Of a stretch of DNA of 64,000 bases, positions 25,591 through 35,484 are shown in pieces (positions within the stretch are counted from its first letter, which is position 1; each line of letters starts with the position of its first letter). This DNA is from Oryzias latipes (Eukaryota > Chordata > Actinopteri > Beloniformes > Adrianichthyidae). The position numbers and the translations under genes were made by a program. The stretch covers positions 8,375,325 to 8,439,324 of the forward strand of contig NC_019879.2 in NCBI RefSeq assembly GCF_002234675.1. Direction: 5' to 3'. Below the pieces are notes generated by a model. That model did no database searches and was not told the origin of the DNA. It worked only from the letters and a program-made list of their open reading frames with translations.

Positions 25591-26846
25591 GTCCTAAATG
25601 TTGTTCTTCACGTTTTGGCATTTCCCTACTAGAGTCGCCACAGTGAATCAGCTTTCACTGATTGGTTACCAGGTGGTTTGGCAGAGATATTTATTTTTAT
25701 TTAACTTTTATTTAACCAGGAAAGTCCCGTTGAGATTAAAAACCTCTTTTTCAAGGGAGTCCTGGGCTGTGTCCGAATTACCGCCCTAACCCCTATATAG
25801 TGCACTATATAGTGCGGTCGCCATTTTGTAGTGCTGTCCGAATCTACAGTTCAAAAATCATGTGCACTAGAAATTTCCCAGAATTCTCTACGAAAAACCA
25901 GTGTGGATCGATGCTCACTCGATCGGCGAATATTGCCCAGAATGCACTGCATTCATACCAGAATTCATTGCGTGTCCCACAATACACTGCGCTTGAATTA
26001 TTCGAAGATGGCGGACGGTTGCGCAAGAAAGAGGACTTAAAAATGTAAGTACATTTAAAAGTATCAAGTATCTGTTGTAAAATATATTTGTAAATACGTA
26101 AGATGATGTGTTTACTATGTTATATTCCTCAATCGACTATCTACATTGTTTTGAAGCTCTTCAATTTCGGTAATGCTAACGCTAGCGCGAATTAGCGCCG
26201 AATGCTAAAAACAAACGCTGTTGATATTACATAAATAAATGAGTGAGTTCTAACCATAGTAATAAGTTATTAACACATTTTTCAAATGTGTTTATATATG
26301 TAGGGACTGACGAGGATAAGGAAAATCTGTTCCATCTGTGGATGGCCTGTTTGTTATCAGGCAAGCTCGTGCCGGATGGGAGTAAGACACACTTATCAGA
26401 TTTGTATTTATTTATCATTAAACTGTAATCGTTGTCATGTTGGGGTAAAGGTTGTTGTTGAAAGAGGAGAGGAGGAAAGAGCACGAAGGGACAAAGAGTG
26501 ACAGGAGAGTCTGTTAAGCTTACCTGAGTTTAAAATATTGTTCACAAAATGTAACGTCGTCGTTGTTTTTGCAATTTGTTTAATAAATGCAGTAACAAAA
26601 ATGAATTATTTACATGTATTATTTAAATCTGAGCCATTTTTAACAATCTCAAAAGAATTTTCATATAAATATCAAATGTACATATTTACATTTTCGTTTT
26701 ATATGTTAACATTTATTTTTATACATCTTAACAATAATACTGGTCTTCTAGAGTCATGTGTGTCACAGTTGGAGCTGAAAGGAAAGCAGAGATTTGTCCT
26801 CGCAGACGGACGCCACTTTACCCGTCCTACTGGTTCCTGCTGTGGC

Positions 26847-27062
26847 TCAACATTTGTGGCTCCAAGCAGTCCCCTTCGCTGATGCCTGATTGTGCAGAAC
26901 TGAACTGCAGGCAATGATTTTCATTGCAAAGGTTGGTTTTACTTCCAGTGCCCCCAGAAATATTGCTCTCCTCCTCATCTTCATAATGCCAAATCCTCTC
27001 TCCACCACAGAGCATGCCTTGGCGTGGTGCTGGTTGGAACGGGCCTGAACCACATTCCTCAT
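26847..27062 (-). pseudogene. HARBI1-like transposase remnant (C-terminal part)
   Basis: The frame shows VERGFGIMKMRRRAIF and VKPTFAMKIIACSSVLHN. The first motif holds the E of the DDE nuclease triad in Harbinger proteins (E-R-x-F-G). Upstream D motifs were not found in the element, so only the tail end survives. Confidence 0.75.
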
Positions 27063-27343
27063 GGGTCGCTCACAGTGGACCGTGGCATGTCAAAGGCTCT
27101 GGGTACCACACCGTAAGATGTGCCACACGCCAGCCAGGAAAGAAACACCAGGACCTCAGTCTCCTGTACCCCCCCCCAGAGTGTGAGGAACCCGAAGCTG
27201 CTCCACCAGATGCTCAATGGTCCTGCGGGTCAACCGATCTGCGGTTCTGCCGGTCTGGTCTTGTGTCGGACTGACCGTCAGCGTGAAGGGCCACGACAGA
27301 CACCTTTATGTTGGCAAAGCAGTAGAGACGTGGAAGACCCTGT

Positions 27344-27540
27344 GTTGTTTCTCTTTTGGCTTTTCCCATCAGGGGTCGCCACAGCGAATGAGTCGCATGG
27401 TAAACTTGGCAATGTTTTACGCCGGATGCCCTTCCTGACGCAACCTTCTCAAACCGGGCTTGGGACCGGCACAGAGGTAGAGAAGGGAACAGGGAGCAGG
27501 AGTCGAACCCGGGTTTCACGGACGGAAGGCGCCGCAAACC
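27344..27540 (-). mobile_element. tRNA-derived SINE with perfect 20-bp target duplication
   Basis: Flanked by AGAGACGTGGAAGACCCTGT at 27324-27343 and again at 27541-27560, a perfect 20-bp duplication as made by LINE-machinery retroposition. On the minus strand it carries a B box (GGGTTCGACTCC, 27503-27514), CAGGAAGGGCATCCGGCGTA and a tail TGTGGCGACCCCTGATGGGA. The head before the B box is short, so the copy may be 5' truncated. Inserted within the Harbinger element. Confidence 0.92.
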
Positions 27541-28696
27541 AGAGACGTGGAAGACCCTGTAAAATAGAAAAATAATTATTTCATTGAGAAAATTAAATCT
27601 GATTTTTTTTGAATGTTTCATTTTATTCTGATGTCTTACATTTTAGTTTATGACGTATTTATAAAGGCTGGAAAATCTCGTGGTTTTTTTTTGGCTGGGT
27701 TTTTGGATTTTTATATAAATATTTAAAAATTAAAGTATTTTTGTTGAAAACAAGTGATATGGTTTGACTCTGAATAAAAAATACTAAACTTTGATCTCAA
27801 AAGTGTTTCATGTAGTTAGACTATACAGTTCATAGTCCAGTGTTGAAAAAGAATGTTAAAGTCTTACCCAGCAGACTGTGTAACCTTGAGCACAATTAGT
27901 AACAAATGCTTAAATTGAACTAATAAAAAAACTTTAAGTTTAACTCACAAGTTGTTCATGTCTGGTCAGGGGCATCCAGAGGAAATCTTCTGAGACGTCT
28001 GCTTCTCCTCCTTGCTGTCCTGTGATGCTGCATATCTGCTCGTTTTCGGTTTGATCTCACGGAAAAGGGGTTGAAGTATTGCCAGGAACATGGACAGATT
28101 CATATATAAAGCTATTTTCAGTAAGCTAGAAGAGAAAACTACAGAAAAAAATGCCTCCTCGCAAGAGCCCGTAAATCGTTCAGCGGCACAAAAATAAATA
28201 TTGCCATAGACTAATGACATGAGGGTTTATTTATCAGCAAATACATAAAATCTACACCGATGTGTTTGTAATTTTATTATTTATAAATCAGCCACATTTT
28301 CCATGATCAGAACACAGCAGATTCATAAATAGTCTTCATAAAATGTTCATATTTATTATATTTTTACTTTGACAAATGGGTGTTATTCTCCGCTTTAAAT
28401 AGAAGTAGTTCCCCTCCAGACCAGGTGGTGGCGGTAATGCGCCACTTTGTTTTCGTGCCCAACGCCATTTGAAAACACCCGAAAGAGAAAACTAGTGAGC
28501 ACGGGTGTCCGAATTGCTTTGAAAATTCAGAGAACTATATAGAGAACTATATAGTGCCGCACTATATAGGGTTTTAGTAGTTAGGGGTTAGGGCGGTAAT
28601 TCGGACACAGCCCTGGTCAAGCGGCAGCAGCAATTGCTGCCACTTGGCTTGAGATATTTAGGCTGGATGCCCCTCCTGGCACAGCCCTGTATTTTA

Positions 28697-29659
28697 CAGT
28701 TTTTCTCAGTCGTTTTAGTACAATTCTCAGATCAGAATGAAATTCCCAAAACTATTTGTTCAATCTTCACATCATGATGTCACTTGAGCACATCATATAA
28801 GCAGTTTCTCACTTCTTTGAACAAGTTGCAATTGCTTTGGTACATCCATGCAAATGATTATGTACACTTTTCTGCTCTTTGCTACATTATCAATTGTTTA
28901 TGTCATGTTGATCAAAATGTATTATATAGTTCACTGTGCAATAGTCTTACTCCTCAAAACACCTAGTCATTAGTTCATCGTATAAGTCATTAACTGCAAA
29001 TTGGTTGACCAAGTTGTAATAATGTGACAAACATAATTCGCTGCGTTGCAAGAGAGGATATTCGCTGTGATGTGGATGAGAATTTGTGGCCTAACATACA
29101 GGAACGACAAGAGGTGAAGGAAGACCACACCGATTCCTACTGCACTGCCTGTACTGTTGGACAGAATATTGTCCTATCTTTTTTTCCCTTTGTATTACTG
29201 TTTGCAGTGGGGTTTTTTTATGTTGGTATGACATGGTCTGTCAACAAATTACAATATGAACAATAAATGTGTAAATGCGAATATTGTCCAGTCTCTTGCA
29301 ATCAAACAAAAAAGGTGTAACTTCCATCTTACATTAACTGTCATCAAAACTTTAGCCATAGTTTACATCAGAACCTCCCTCTAAAGTACACAGTTATATT
29401 GACAACATGACTAAGTAATTTGACTGTTTTGTTCGTAGACAATGACACAAGGACTTGACATTCTGATGGCACTGACATGTTCAATGACATAAAGACTTAG
29501 TTTTGAGAGATGAACTAAAGATTTTGAGCAAGTTACAGGCTTTTGCAAGAAATCCATAGTGTTTTACTGTTTGTACAAATTGTTTTGAGAAATGCACACA
29601 CGTATTTGCAAACTTCAATTCTGATCTGAGAATTGTACCAAAGCGACTGAGAAAAACTG
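28697..29659. mobile_element. Tc1/mariner-type TIR element flanked by TA
   Basis: CAGTTTTTCTCAGTCGTTTT at 28697 and AAAGCGACTGAGAAAAACTG ending at 29659 are inverted repeats of about 40 bp, extending through ACAATTCTCAGATCAGAA with two mismatches. TA lies on both sides (28695-28696, 29660-29661). An 80-codon plus-strand frame at 29024-29266 (CDVDENLWPNIQERQE ... SFFPFVLLFAVGFFYV) may be a relic of an internal ORF, but no DDE motif is seen. Non-autonomous, 963 bp. Confidence 0.88.
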
Positions 29660-29775
29660 TAAGAGGGCTGTGAACAGGCACAGATTTGGGCCCCCTTGTG
29701 GCTACATAGCTAAGTGGACTTGATGAAGCTCATGCACTTTAACAACTGAGCTATTCAGCCTCAATCTTGTCTTAA

Positions 29776-29940
29776 CCCTTGTGCTATCCTAGGCACTTTA
29801 CCAGTGCGCTGAACCTTTTTTCTTCAAGGATTTGTGATCTTCACTGGTGTCCATGAAATCCTCTTCACCTTTATCCACCTTTGTCATGGTAGGGAGAACA
29901 CGTCAATGCAAGGGTGGTGTCATCTAAGATAGCACAAGGG
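29776..29940 (+). mobile_element. piggyBac-like MITE, copy 3 (internally deleted)
   Basis: TTAA (29772-29775), then CCCTTGTGCTATCCTAGGCA; right end GATAGCACAAGGG followed by TTAA (29941-29944). At 165 bp it is about 30 bp shorter than copies 2 and 4. The GTTGGGAGT...TCTAGACCCAC segment is missing after GGCACTTTA. Confidence 0.9.
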
Positions 29941-29944
29941 TTAA

Positions 29945-31098
29945 ATAATTTCCTAAATATAGCACAGCTTTGTAATTACTGTTGTTGTTTTTTCATGTAT
30001 AAAATAGTTTTTAAACACAAAACAACTAAACACATGAACACAAGGATAGATTGTGTGCCCAAGGAGTCATAGTGAAACCGTGCAGCAAATACAAGAAAAT
30101 GGGGTTAAAAAAAGAGTTTATATAGATCCAATATACAAGAAAGGTTCCCATGTTTTAACAAAAATGTCCTCTTTGTGATGCAGTCAACAACTCAAATAAT
30201 CAAGAGAAAATTTGAAAACAGTTTTAAACTTGAAAGCATATCAAAAATTTGAAGTAAAAAAGCACATTAATTGATCCCAGTATGAGCTCAAAGCCCCAGC
30301 CCCACCTGACATTAGGCTCAGCAGTGAAAAATTAAAAATACTGAATTGAAACTGTAAACTGAGGACTAAAATCAAATAAGAAACAAAGCACAAACAAAAG
30401 TTGAAAATTCAAAACAGAAGCTGTTAAATAAACATTTTTTTATTTGGTAAAGTTCTGGGTTTACTTTTTTTGTTGCCTTGGTTGGGCTGTTAAAGGGTTC
30501 AATGGCTCAAAACATTTCTTACTTTATTTTGGCTTGAATGTGATGTTAAAAAGTGAAATAAAATACACAGAAAAACAACAGGGGTAATTGTTTGTCTGGG
30601 TGGAGTTTATTCAAACTGAAATCTATCTACTGCTCATGGTGTTCATGTTTATCTTCACAATATTTTGAAATAGACTCCCCATGAGTCAATGAAAACTCAG
30701 TCCGGCTGTAAATGTGTAAACAAATTAAATATAAAAGATGTAATATAATTCATCTACCATATTGACTGAAATGTTGAAAAATGTATTTTATAGCCCAAAT
30801 GTGATGTTGTAGTTAGTCCAAGGTGTCATTTGTTAACAAAAGCTAAAGTTCTCCAGATTCAAAATATTCTTTTTTTTTTAATCTCGTTTTTGGATGCCAC
30901 TTATGTCACATCCTCTGGTTTACCAACAGGGTCCAGATAAAGAGCATAAAAAATAAATAAATATGGGGGGGGGGGGGTGTTGAGCATCAATGACCCCTAG
31001 AAACGGGGACACACTGACAAAAATGTAATATTTCCATACATTTTCCCCTCATAAATGTTGTGTAGTTCTAGTAAGTCTTCAAATTACAAAAAAGCCTA
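29945..31098. other. Intergenic, nothing recognised
   Basis: AT-rich DNA without a supported gene; a G run lies at about 30965-30977. Confidence 0.5.
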
Positions 31099-31632
31099 GG
31101 GCCAGTTGTTCAAAGGTAAGCTGATCGGATTTTGGTGATCAGATTGGATCAAATCTTGAAAATGGGTTGTTCAAAAGGGAAAGAAGGAATCTGAAATCAG
31201 ATTAGATCACAGAATCCAATCCTAGTTCTAATCTGGATCAAACCTTCAGTTTGTGTTGTTCAAAACTTGTCAGTAGGATTTGGATAACTTTGATCCAAAA
31301 AAACTGGATTATCCTGATTCCAACAGGGGGTAGGATTTAAAGGTGGATTCCTGGAGGGAAATGTAGAAAAACTTTAAAATTGGTCAAATAATACATTTGT
31401 TTCATTTAGTGTTTATACTTTTATTCATATTTTGGACTTGACTTGTGTAACCGTTTTAACAGTGATAAAGTAGATATAGTAGACATAGGCTACCAATTAA
31501 GCTATTCAGTAAAGTAAAAACAATAAAATATGAAATAATCCCCAAAACAGATTTCAATCACAAACAAAAATAATATATTCAATTCATCACCGTCTATTAA
31601 TTTCAAAGAAACAATCATCAAAGATGAGCCTG

Positions 31633-32137
31633 TCAAAAATAATGTCTAACAATTGCATCCCTTACTATACGTCCACTCAGTCCCTCATTCTGACAGAATG
31701 CCAGAGGTTGGTCTGGTTCTTCAAATGGCTCAGGTGCATCATAAACATAATCACAGAGAGGGACATTGTGCCTGGTAGCGATGTTGTGCAGGATGATACA
31801 TGCTAGTATTATGTTGCATGCTCCCTGTGGTTCCACTCGCAAGTAGTTAAGGCATGCAAAGCGCCTCTTTAGAGCTCATCAGCCATGGTAGGAGTGGGTA
31901 AGCACTGTCTCCTAATATTATGCCATCCGGTCGGTTGCTTTGGAGCTCTCTGTACAAAGCACTCTCTCTCAGGATACGTGCATCATGAACAGACCCAGGC
32001 CACTTCATGACACAGTTTGTGATGATGAGGTCAGCATCACCCACAAGTTGGATGTTGATGCTGCGCCTGCCCTTTCGGTTGATGTACTCCCAATCCCTCT
32101 CATGAGGGATGTTTGTTATTTTTGTGTTTTTTCTCAA
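31633..32137 (-). pseudogene. HARBI1-like transposase, split with a central deletion
   Basis: Two adjacent frames form one relic of a DDE_4-type nuclease. 32137-31847 reads YINRKGRRSINIQLV, then NCVMKWPGSVHDARIL and GIILGDSAYPLLPWLM; the last two hold the typical D motifs. 31842-31633 reads ACNIILACIILHNIATRHN, the C-terminal end. Compared with human HARBI1 (from memory) the stretch containing the E motif (ERxFG-type) between these blocks is missing, roughly 60 residues, so the nuclease would be inactive. The N-terminal third was not found. Not a host HARBI1 gene, because it lies within matched TIRs. Confidence 0.85.
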
Positions 32138-32187
32138 AATAACGAACTCTTACAGTGACCCTATGTTGGCTCTTCTACCTGTTCTTT

Positions 32188-33190
32188 TAATTCAATTCAA
32201 TTCAATTCAATTTTATTTGTATAGCCCAAAATCACAACAACAGTCGTCTCGATGGGCTTCGAAGTAAAACATGAAATCAAAAGGATCACGAATACAAAGA
32301 GTTCAATAGAAAAATACTAAAATGAACTAACAAACTGACTAAGCTATACTGGCATCCCTGCCCTTAGACCCCCCTTCGCGGTAAGGAAAAACTCCCAAAA
32401 AAACCGGATTCCGGAAAAAACGAAGAAACCTCAGGGGTGCCCACATGAAGGAGGGATCCTCCCCCAGGACGGACAGGCGATTTACCAGAAATCTTAGAGA
32501 AGAATTAACTTATCTAAATCTACAACTACATATATAAAAGTCCAGCAGACGAGCTTCATCCAGCCGTGGTTATCGGGACAGTCAAAGGCGCGAGTCGAGC
32601 CGGAGACAGGAACCACAGCCAGGTGTAGGAGCAGGAGCAGAGACGAGGTACTCGGTCAGGTACAGAGCAGAGACGAGCCAGAGATGAGCCAGAGGCAGGA
32701 TCCACAGCCAGGTGTAGGAGCAGGAGCAAAGGCGAGGTAAACGGTCAGGAACTGGAGCACGGATGAGCCAACTGGAGTCTGGAAGCACTCCCACTCCCCA
32801 GGAGGGGAGAGGAAAAGAGGGACAATACATGAATCGCACTGCACCAAACAGAGGCATGGAGAACTAAATGATAAATTATGATCAAGAATAGAGGAGAGGA
32901 AGGGTAGAAGTAAAAAAGGAAAGAGGACAGAACCCCAGTGTACCATAGTTACCCCAGCTTCAACTTCTAGCAGCCTTTTAAAAGAAATAGTTATTATTAA
33001 GTTTAATTTAAACAAACTAACATTAAGTTAAATAATCTCTGAATACTAACTAGTCTGACAATAAGCCTGTCCAAAGAGGAATGTTTTCAGTCTAGCTTTG
33101 AATGTAGAAACTGAGTCGGCCTCTCTTATATGAGCTGGGAGTTTATTCCATAAACTCCCAGCTACACGGGCTGGTAGCCCGTGTTGTGAT
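32188..33190 (-). mobile_element. 5'-truncated LINE 3' region with (TTGAA)n tail
   Basis: The plus strand starts with TTCAATTCAATTCAATTCAA and TTGTATAGCCCAAAATCACA, and later has CCCTTCGCGGTAAGGAAAAA and CTCCCCCAGGACGGACAGGC. On the minus strand near its 5' side (about 33180-33060) it encodes LPARVAGSLWNKLPAHIREA and VSTFKARLKTFLF, the C-terminal motif of L2/CR1-like LINE polyproteins. So this is the end of a LINE ORF plus 3' UTR. A tandem duplication of about 90-100 bp (GAGCCAGAGGCAGGATCCAC / GAGCCGGAGACAGGAACCAC) is visible at 32590-32750. Confidence 0.75.
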
Positions 33191-33550
33191 ATGTTGTCCC
33201 ATTTAGAGCACAGGTAATCTGGATTTGGTAATCTTGAAAACTGTGTATCTGAATCAGGGTGATCCAGTCGAATGTTGCTTTGAAAAACCGGCATATAAGT
33301 AAGACGGATTACCTGATCCTGCATAGGAAAAAATGTCATTTCCAAATCCGGATCATTTTGATCCAGATCAAACTTTTTGAACAACTGGCCCCTAAAGTTA
33401 GGTCAACTATCCATATACAGACTTTGTAATTGATTCGCATGTGTCACAGAAATTTCCATGAGAACTTCTCTTTTTGGTCAAAACGTTGCAAGTTCCTTGA
33501 GTTCAGCGTGACTTTTGCAAACTGACCCTGAGTCAGTGGTTCAGCATTAA

Positions 33551-33745
33551 CCCTTGTGCTATCCTCGGCACTTTAACATTGGGAGTAGGGTCATCTAGAC
33601 CCACTAGACAGTGCTCTGAACCTTTTTTCTTCAATGATTAGTGAACCTCACTGGTGTCCATGGATTACATGAAATCTTTCCACCTATGTCATGGTAGGGA
33701 GAACACGTCAATGCAAGGGTGGGGTCATCTAAGATAGCACAAGGG
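33551..33745 (+). mobile_element. piggyBac-like MITE, copy 4
   Basis: TTAA (33547-33550), CCCTTGTGCTATCCTCGGCA; right end GATAGCACAAGGG then TTAA (33746-33749). Core GGGAGTAGGGTCATCTAGAC. 195 bp. The four copies in this window share ends and TTAA duplications. Confidence 0.92.
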
Positions 33746-33749
33746 TTAA

Positions 33750-34490
33750 TCACCCCGTGTGATGTGGGGAGTTCATGGATTTGACCGGTAAAAATCAAAA
33801 CCTTGGACATTCCTGCATACTCAAATGTCCAATAATGCTCACTCAACCCTCACAGGCTGTTTGAGGAAGCAAAACCAAAAATAAAACATTTCCTCCTGGA
33901 CACTGAGGCAATCCTGTAATATAGTAATCTAGGAAAACCACAAAGTGGCCAAAAGGGAAATATTCCCTTATAATTACAAACTCTTAGGTTTTAGTTTTAC
34001 CATGTTCAGTTTTAAGTGTTTTATGAAACTAAAATAAAAACTACATTTAACAATAAAAAACCTGAGCTATGAACAAAAAAACAGTTTTCCATGTTCAATT
34101 ACTTCTGAATGTGATGTATAGTTGTAAACAAAGTACAATGCATTTCAATCCTAAGCAATAAAGTGTGTTAATCATGTTGTGCTTTGGTTTGCAGTCTGCT
34201 AGTTATTGATCATTAAACTTAGAGGCAGGAAAAAGCACACAAGATTTGTACATGTTCTGTTTTTAAATTCTCTTCACTTTACTTTAAAGTAAACCTGTTA
34301 AATCAAAAATAAGAACAATTTTGTCTTAATGTTTTAAAGACAGATTAGTGTTAAAGACTGAGTGATTGCATCTTCAAATTGCAAAAGTAAAACCTAAAAG
34401 AATTGTAAAAACTGTTTCAATCTGCAGGTATTTACAATGCTGAAACCCAAATTAAAAATCTAATTTTAGATGATTGGATAAAATACTTTT
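33750..34490. other. Intergenic, nothing recognised
   Basis: AT-rich, no supported feature. Confidence 0.5.
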
Positions 34491-34494
34491 GTCC

Positions 34495-34800
34495 CACAGT
34501 TGAAAGGCTCTGATTCAAATCCCAGCTGGGTTCCTTCTGTGTGGGGTTTGCATGTGCCCCTCGTGCATGTGTGGGTTTCCTGCAAGACTTTAACACTTCA
34601 CCAAAACATGCTTCATATGTTATTTGGTCATTCTAAACTGTCTCCAGCTGTGAATTTGTGTGAGTGGTTGTGTGGCCTTGGACAGACTGGTGACTTATCC
34701 AAAATGTACCCTGCCATCACCCAACAGCAGCTGGGATAGGCTCCAGCAACCTCATAACCCCCAAACAGATTAGGTGGGTTTGGAAGATAGATAGACGAAT
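34495..34800 (+). mobile_element. tRNA-derived SINE with GATA-type tail
   Basis: The B-box-like TGATTCAAATCCCAGCTGG (34511) is followed by GTGTGGGGTTTGCATGTGCC, AACATGCTTCATATGTTA, GACAGACTGGTGACTTATCC and GGGATAGGCTCCAGCAACC, ending in AAGATAGATAGAC. These blocks in this order define a very common fish SINE. Minus-strand relatives at 17826-18180 and 41920-42040. Confidence 0.75.
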
Positions 34801-35436
34801 TAATACACACTTTAAAAAAACAAACATATGGAATGTAAAAAAAACTTGATTTGTAGAGAGAGCACTTCTGATTAGTTAAGAAAATAAGATTTAAAAAAAT
34901 CTAACAACAAATCTTATATTTGCAAGGTTCAAGATTGCTTTTTAACTGTTTGCAGTCAAACATAAACCGTCTTTTTGCAGTAAATCTGCAAAGACTCGTG
35001 ACCCATTTCCTTTTTCAAGACTTCCCCATTGCAGAAATCTACATTTCTTAGTATATTTGTTGTCAAAAATAATTGACAAATGTTTCTACTATGTTCTAAA
35101 AAAACATAGAGATCACACACCTTTCCCATGTTTGTCCAAGAGATGCTCCTAAAGTCTAGCAGTTATAGAGAGTTATGTCACATTATGGCATAACAATTTC
35201 AAATTCAATATGTCAAATTAAGTCGTTACAAGACTTTTTTTCTTCACTTTTTGTTCATTTTTCTTTGCAATAAGCCAAACAAAGATCCACTTGGTGTATG
35301 GATTTTACAGAAATGACTATTAGCTTTCTTGGGTCACAGGGAGTCATCCAGTCATTGTGAAAGTACCGACTTCTCATCATTTGGTTTTTAGACACTTAGG
35401 AAATTTGTAGGCCTGCCCTCAGAGGCTGGAATGACA
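34801..35436. other. acod1 5' flank
   Basis: AT-rich; no coding frame. It precedes the acod1 TATA box. I did not find a clear ISRE or NF-kB consensus by eye. Confidence 0.4.
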
Positions 35437-35444
35437 TATAAAAA
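35437..35444 (+). promoter_or_regulatory. acod1 TATA box
   Basis: TATAAAAA lies 41 bp upstream of the acod1 ATG at 35485, so transcription should begin close to 35465-35470 with a very short 5' UTR. A TATA promoter fits an inducible gene (acod1/IRG1 is strongly induced in activated macrophages in mammals). Inferred from position and sequence only. Confidence 0.6.
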
Positions 35445-35484
35445 GACCACAAATCACTGAAGTTTGGCACTTGAAGAGCCAACA

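Larger units (their letters stand above)
25765..28612 (-). mobile_element. PIF/Harbinger DNA transposon, decayed
   Basis: The termini GGCTGTGTCCGAATTACCGC (25765) and GCGGTAATTCGGACACAGCC (28593-28612) are exact inverted repeats continuing through the CCTAACCCCTA region. They are flanked by CTG (25762-25764, 28613-28615), a target site type typical of PIF/Harbinger. On the minus strand, 27062-26847 encodes VERGFGIMKMRRRAIFLGAL and KIIACSSVLHN, the C-terminal end of a HARBI1-like DDE nuclease. The rest of the transposase is not readable. The 2.85-kb copy contains an inserted SINE at 27344-27540. Confidence 0.88.
25694..28650 (-). mobile_element. 5'-truncated LINE tail, interrupted by a Harbinger element
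   Basis: Flanked by a 10-bp direct repeat GAGATATTTA. On the minus strand the parts read GGCAGCAATTGCTGCTGCCG ... CAGGACTCCCTTGAAAAAGA ... AACGGGACTTTCCTGGTTAAATAAA, the usual 3' end of a fish non-LTR element with a TAAATAAA-type tail. Only about 110 bp of LINE remain: 25694-25764 on the left and 28613-28650 on the right. Confidence 0.75.
25595..29762 (-). mobile_element. tRNA-derived SINE split by nested insertions
   Basis: The pieces of one SINE lie at 25595-25683 (TTTGGCATTTCCCTACTAGA, GTCGCCACAGTGAATCAGC), 28661-28696 (GGCTGGATGCCCCTCCTGGC) and 29660-29762. Read on the minus strand, the last piece starts with a tRNA-like head GGCTGAATAGCTCAGTTGTT. The first two are parted by a LINE tail flanked by GAGATATTTA (25684-25693, 28651-28660). 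The last two are parted by a TA-flanked element. A related intact SINE sits at 27344-27540. Joining across breaks is inference from order and similarity. Confidence 0.75.
31099..33391 (-). mobile_element. PIF/Harbinger transposon with broken HARBI1-like gene
   Basis: The ends GGGCCAGTTGTTCAAA (31099) and TTTGAACAACTGGCCC (to 33391, with one extra T near the core) are inverted and flanked by CTA (31096-31098, 33392-33394), a 3-bp duplication expected of Harbinger elements. It encodes HARBI1-like fragments on the minus strand (32137-31633). A LINE fragment occupies 32188 to about 33190. Confidence 0.88.

Noticed and set aside
26243-26428. 61-codon ORF that might be a second (Myb-like) Harbinger gene
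   Set aside because: A splice-like acceptor precedes it, but no Myb/SANT tryptophan pattern is visible.
35280-35436. Interferon or NF-kB sites upstream of acod1
   Set aside because: GGGAGTCATCC and GAAAGTACCG are only partial matches to the consensus sites, so not annotated.
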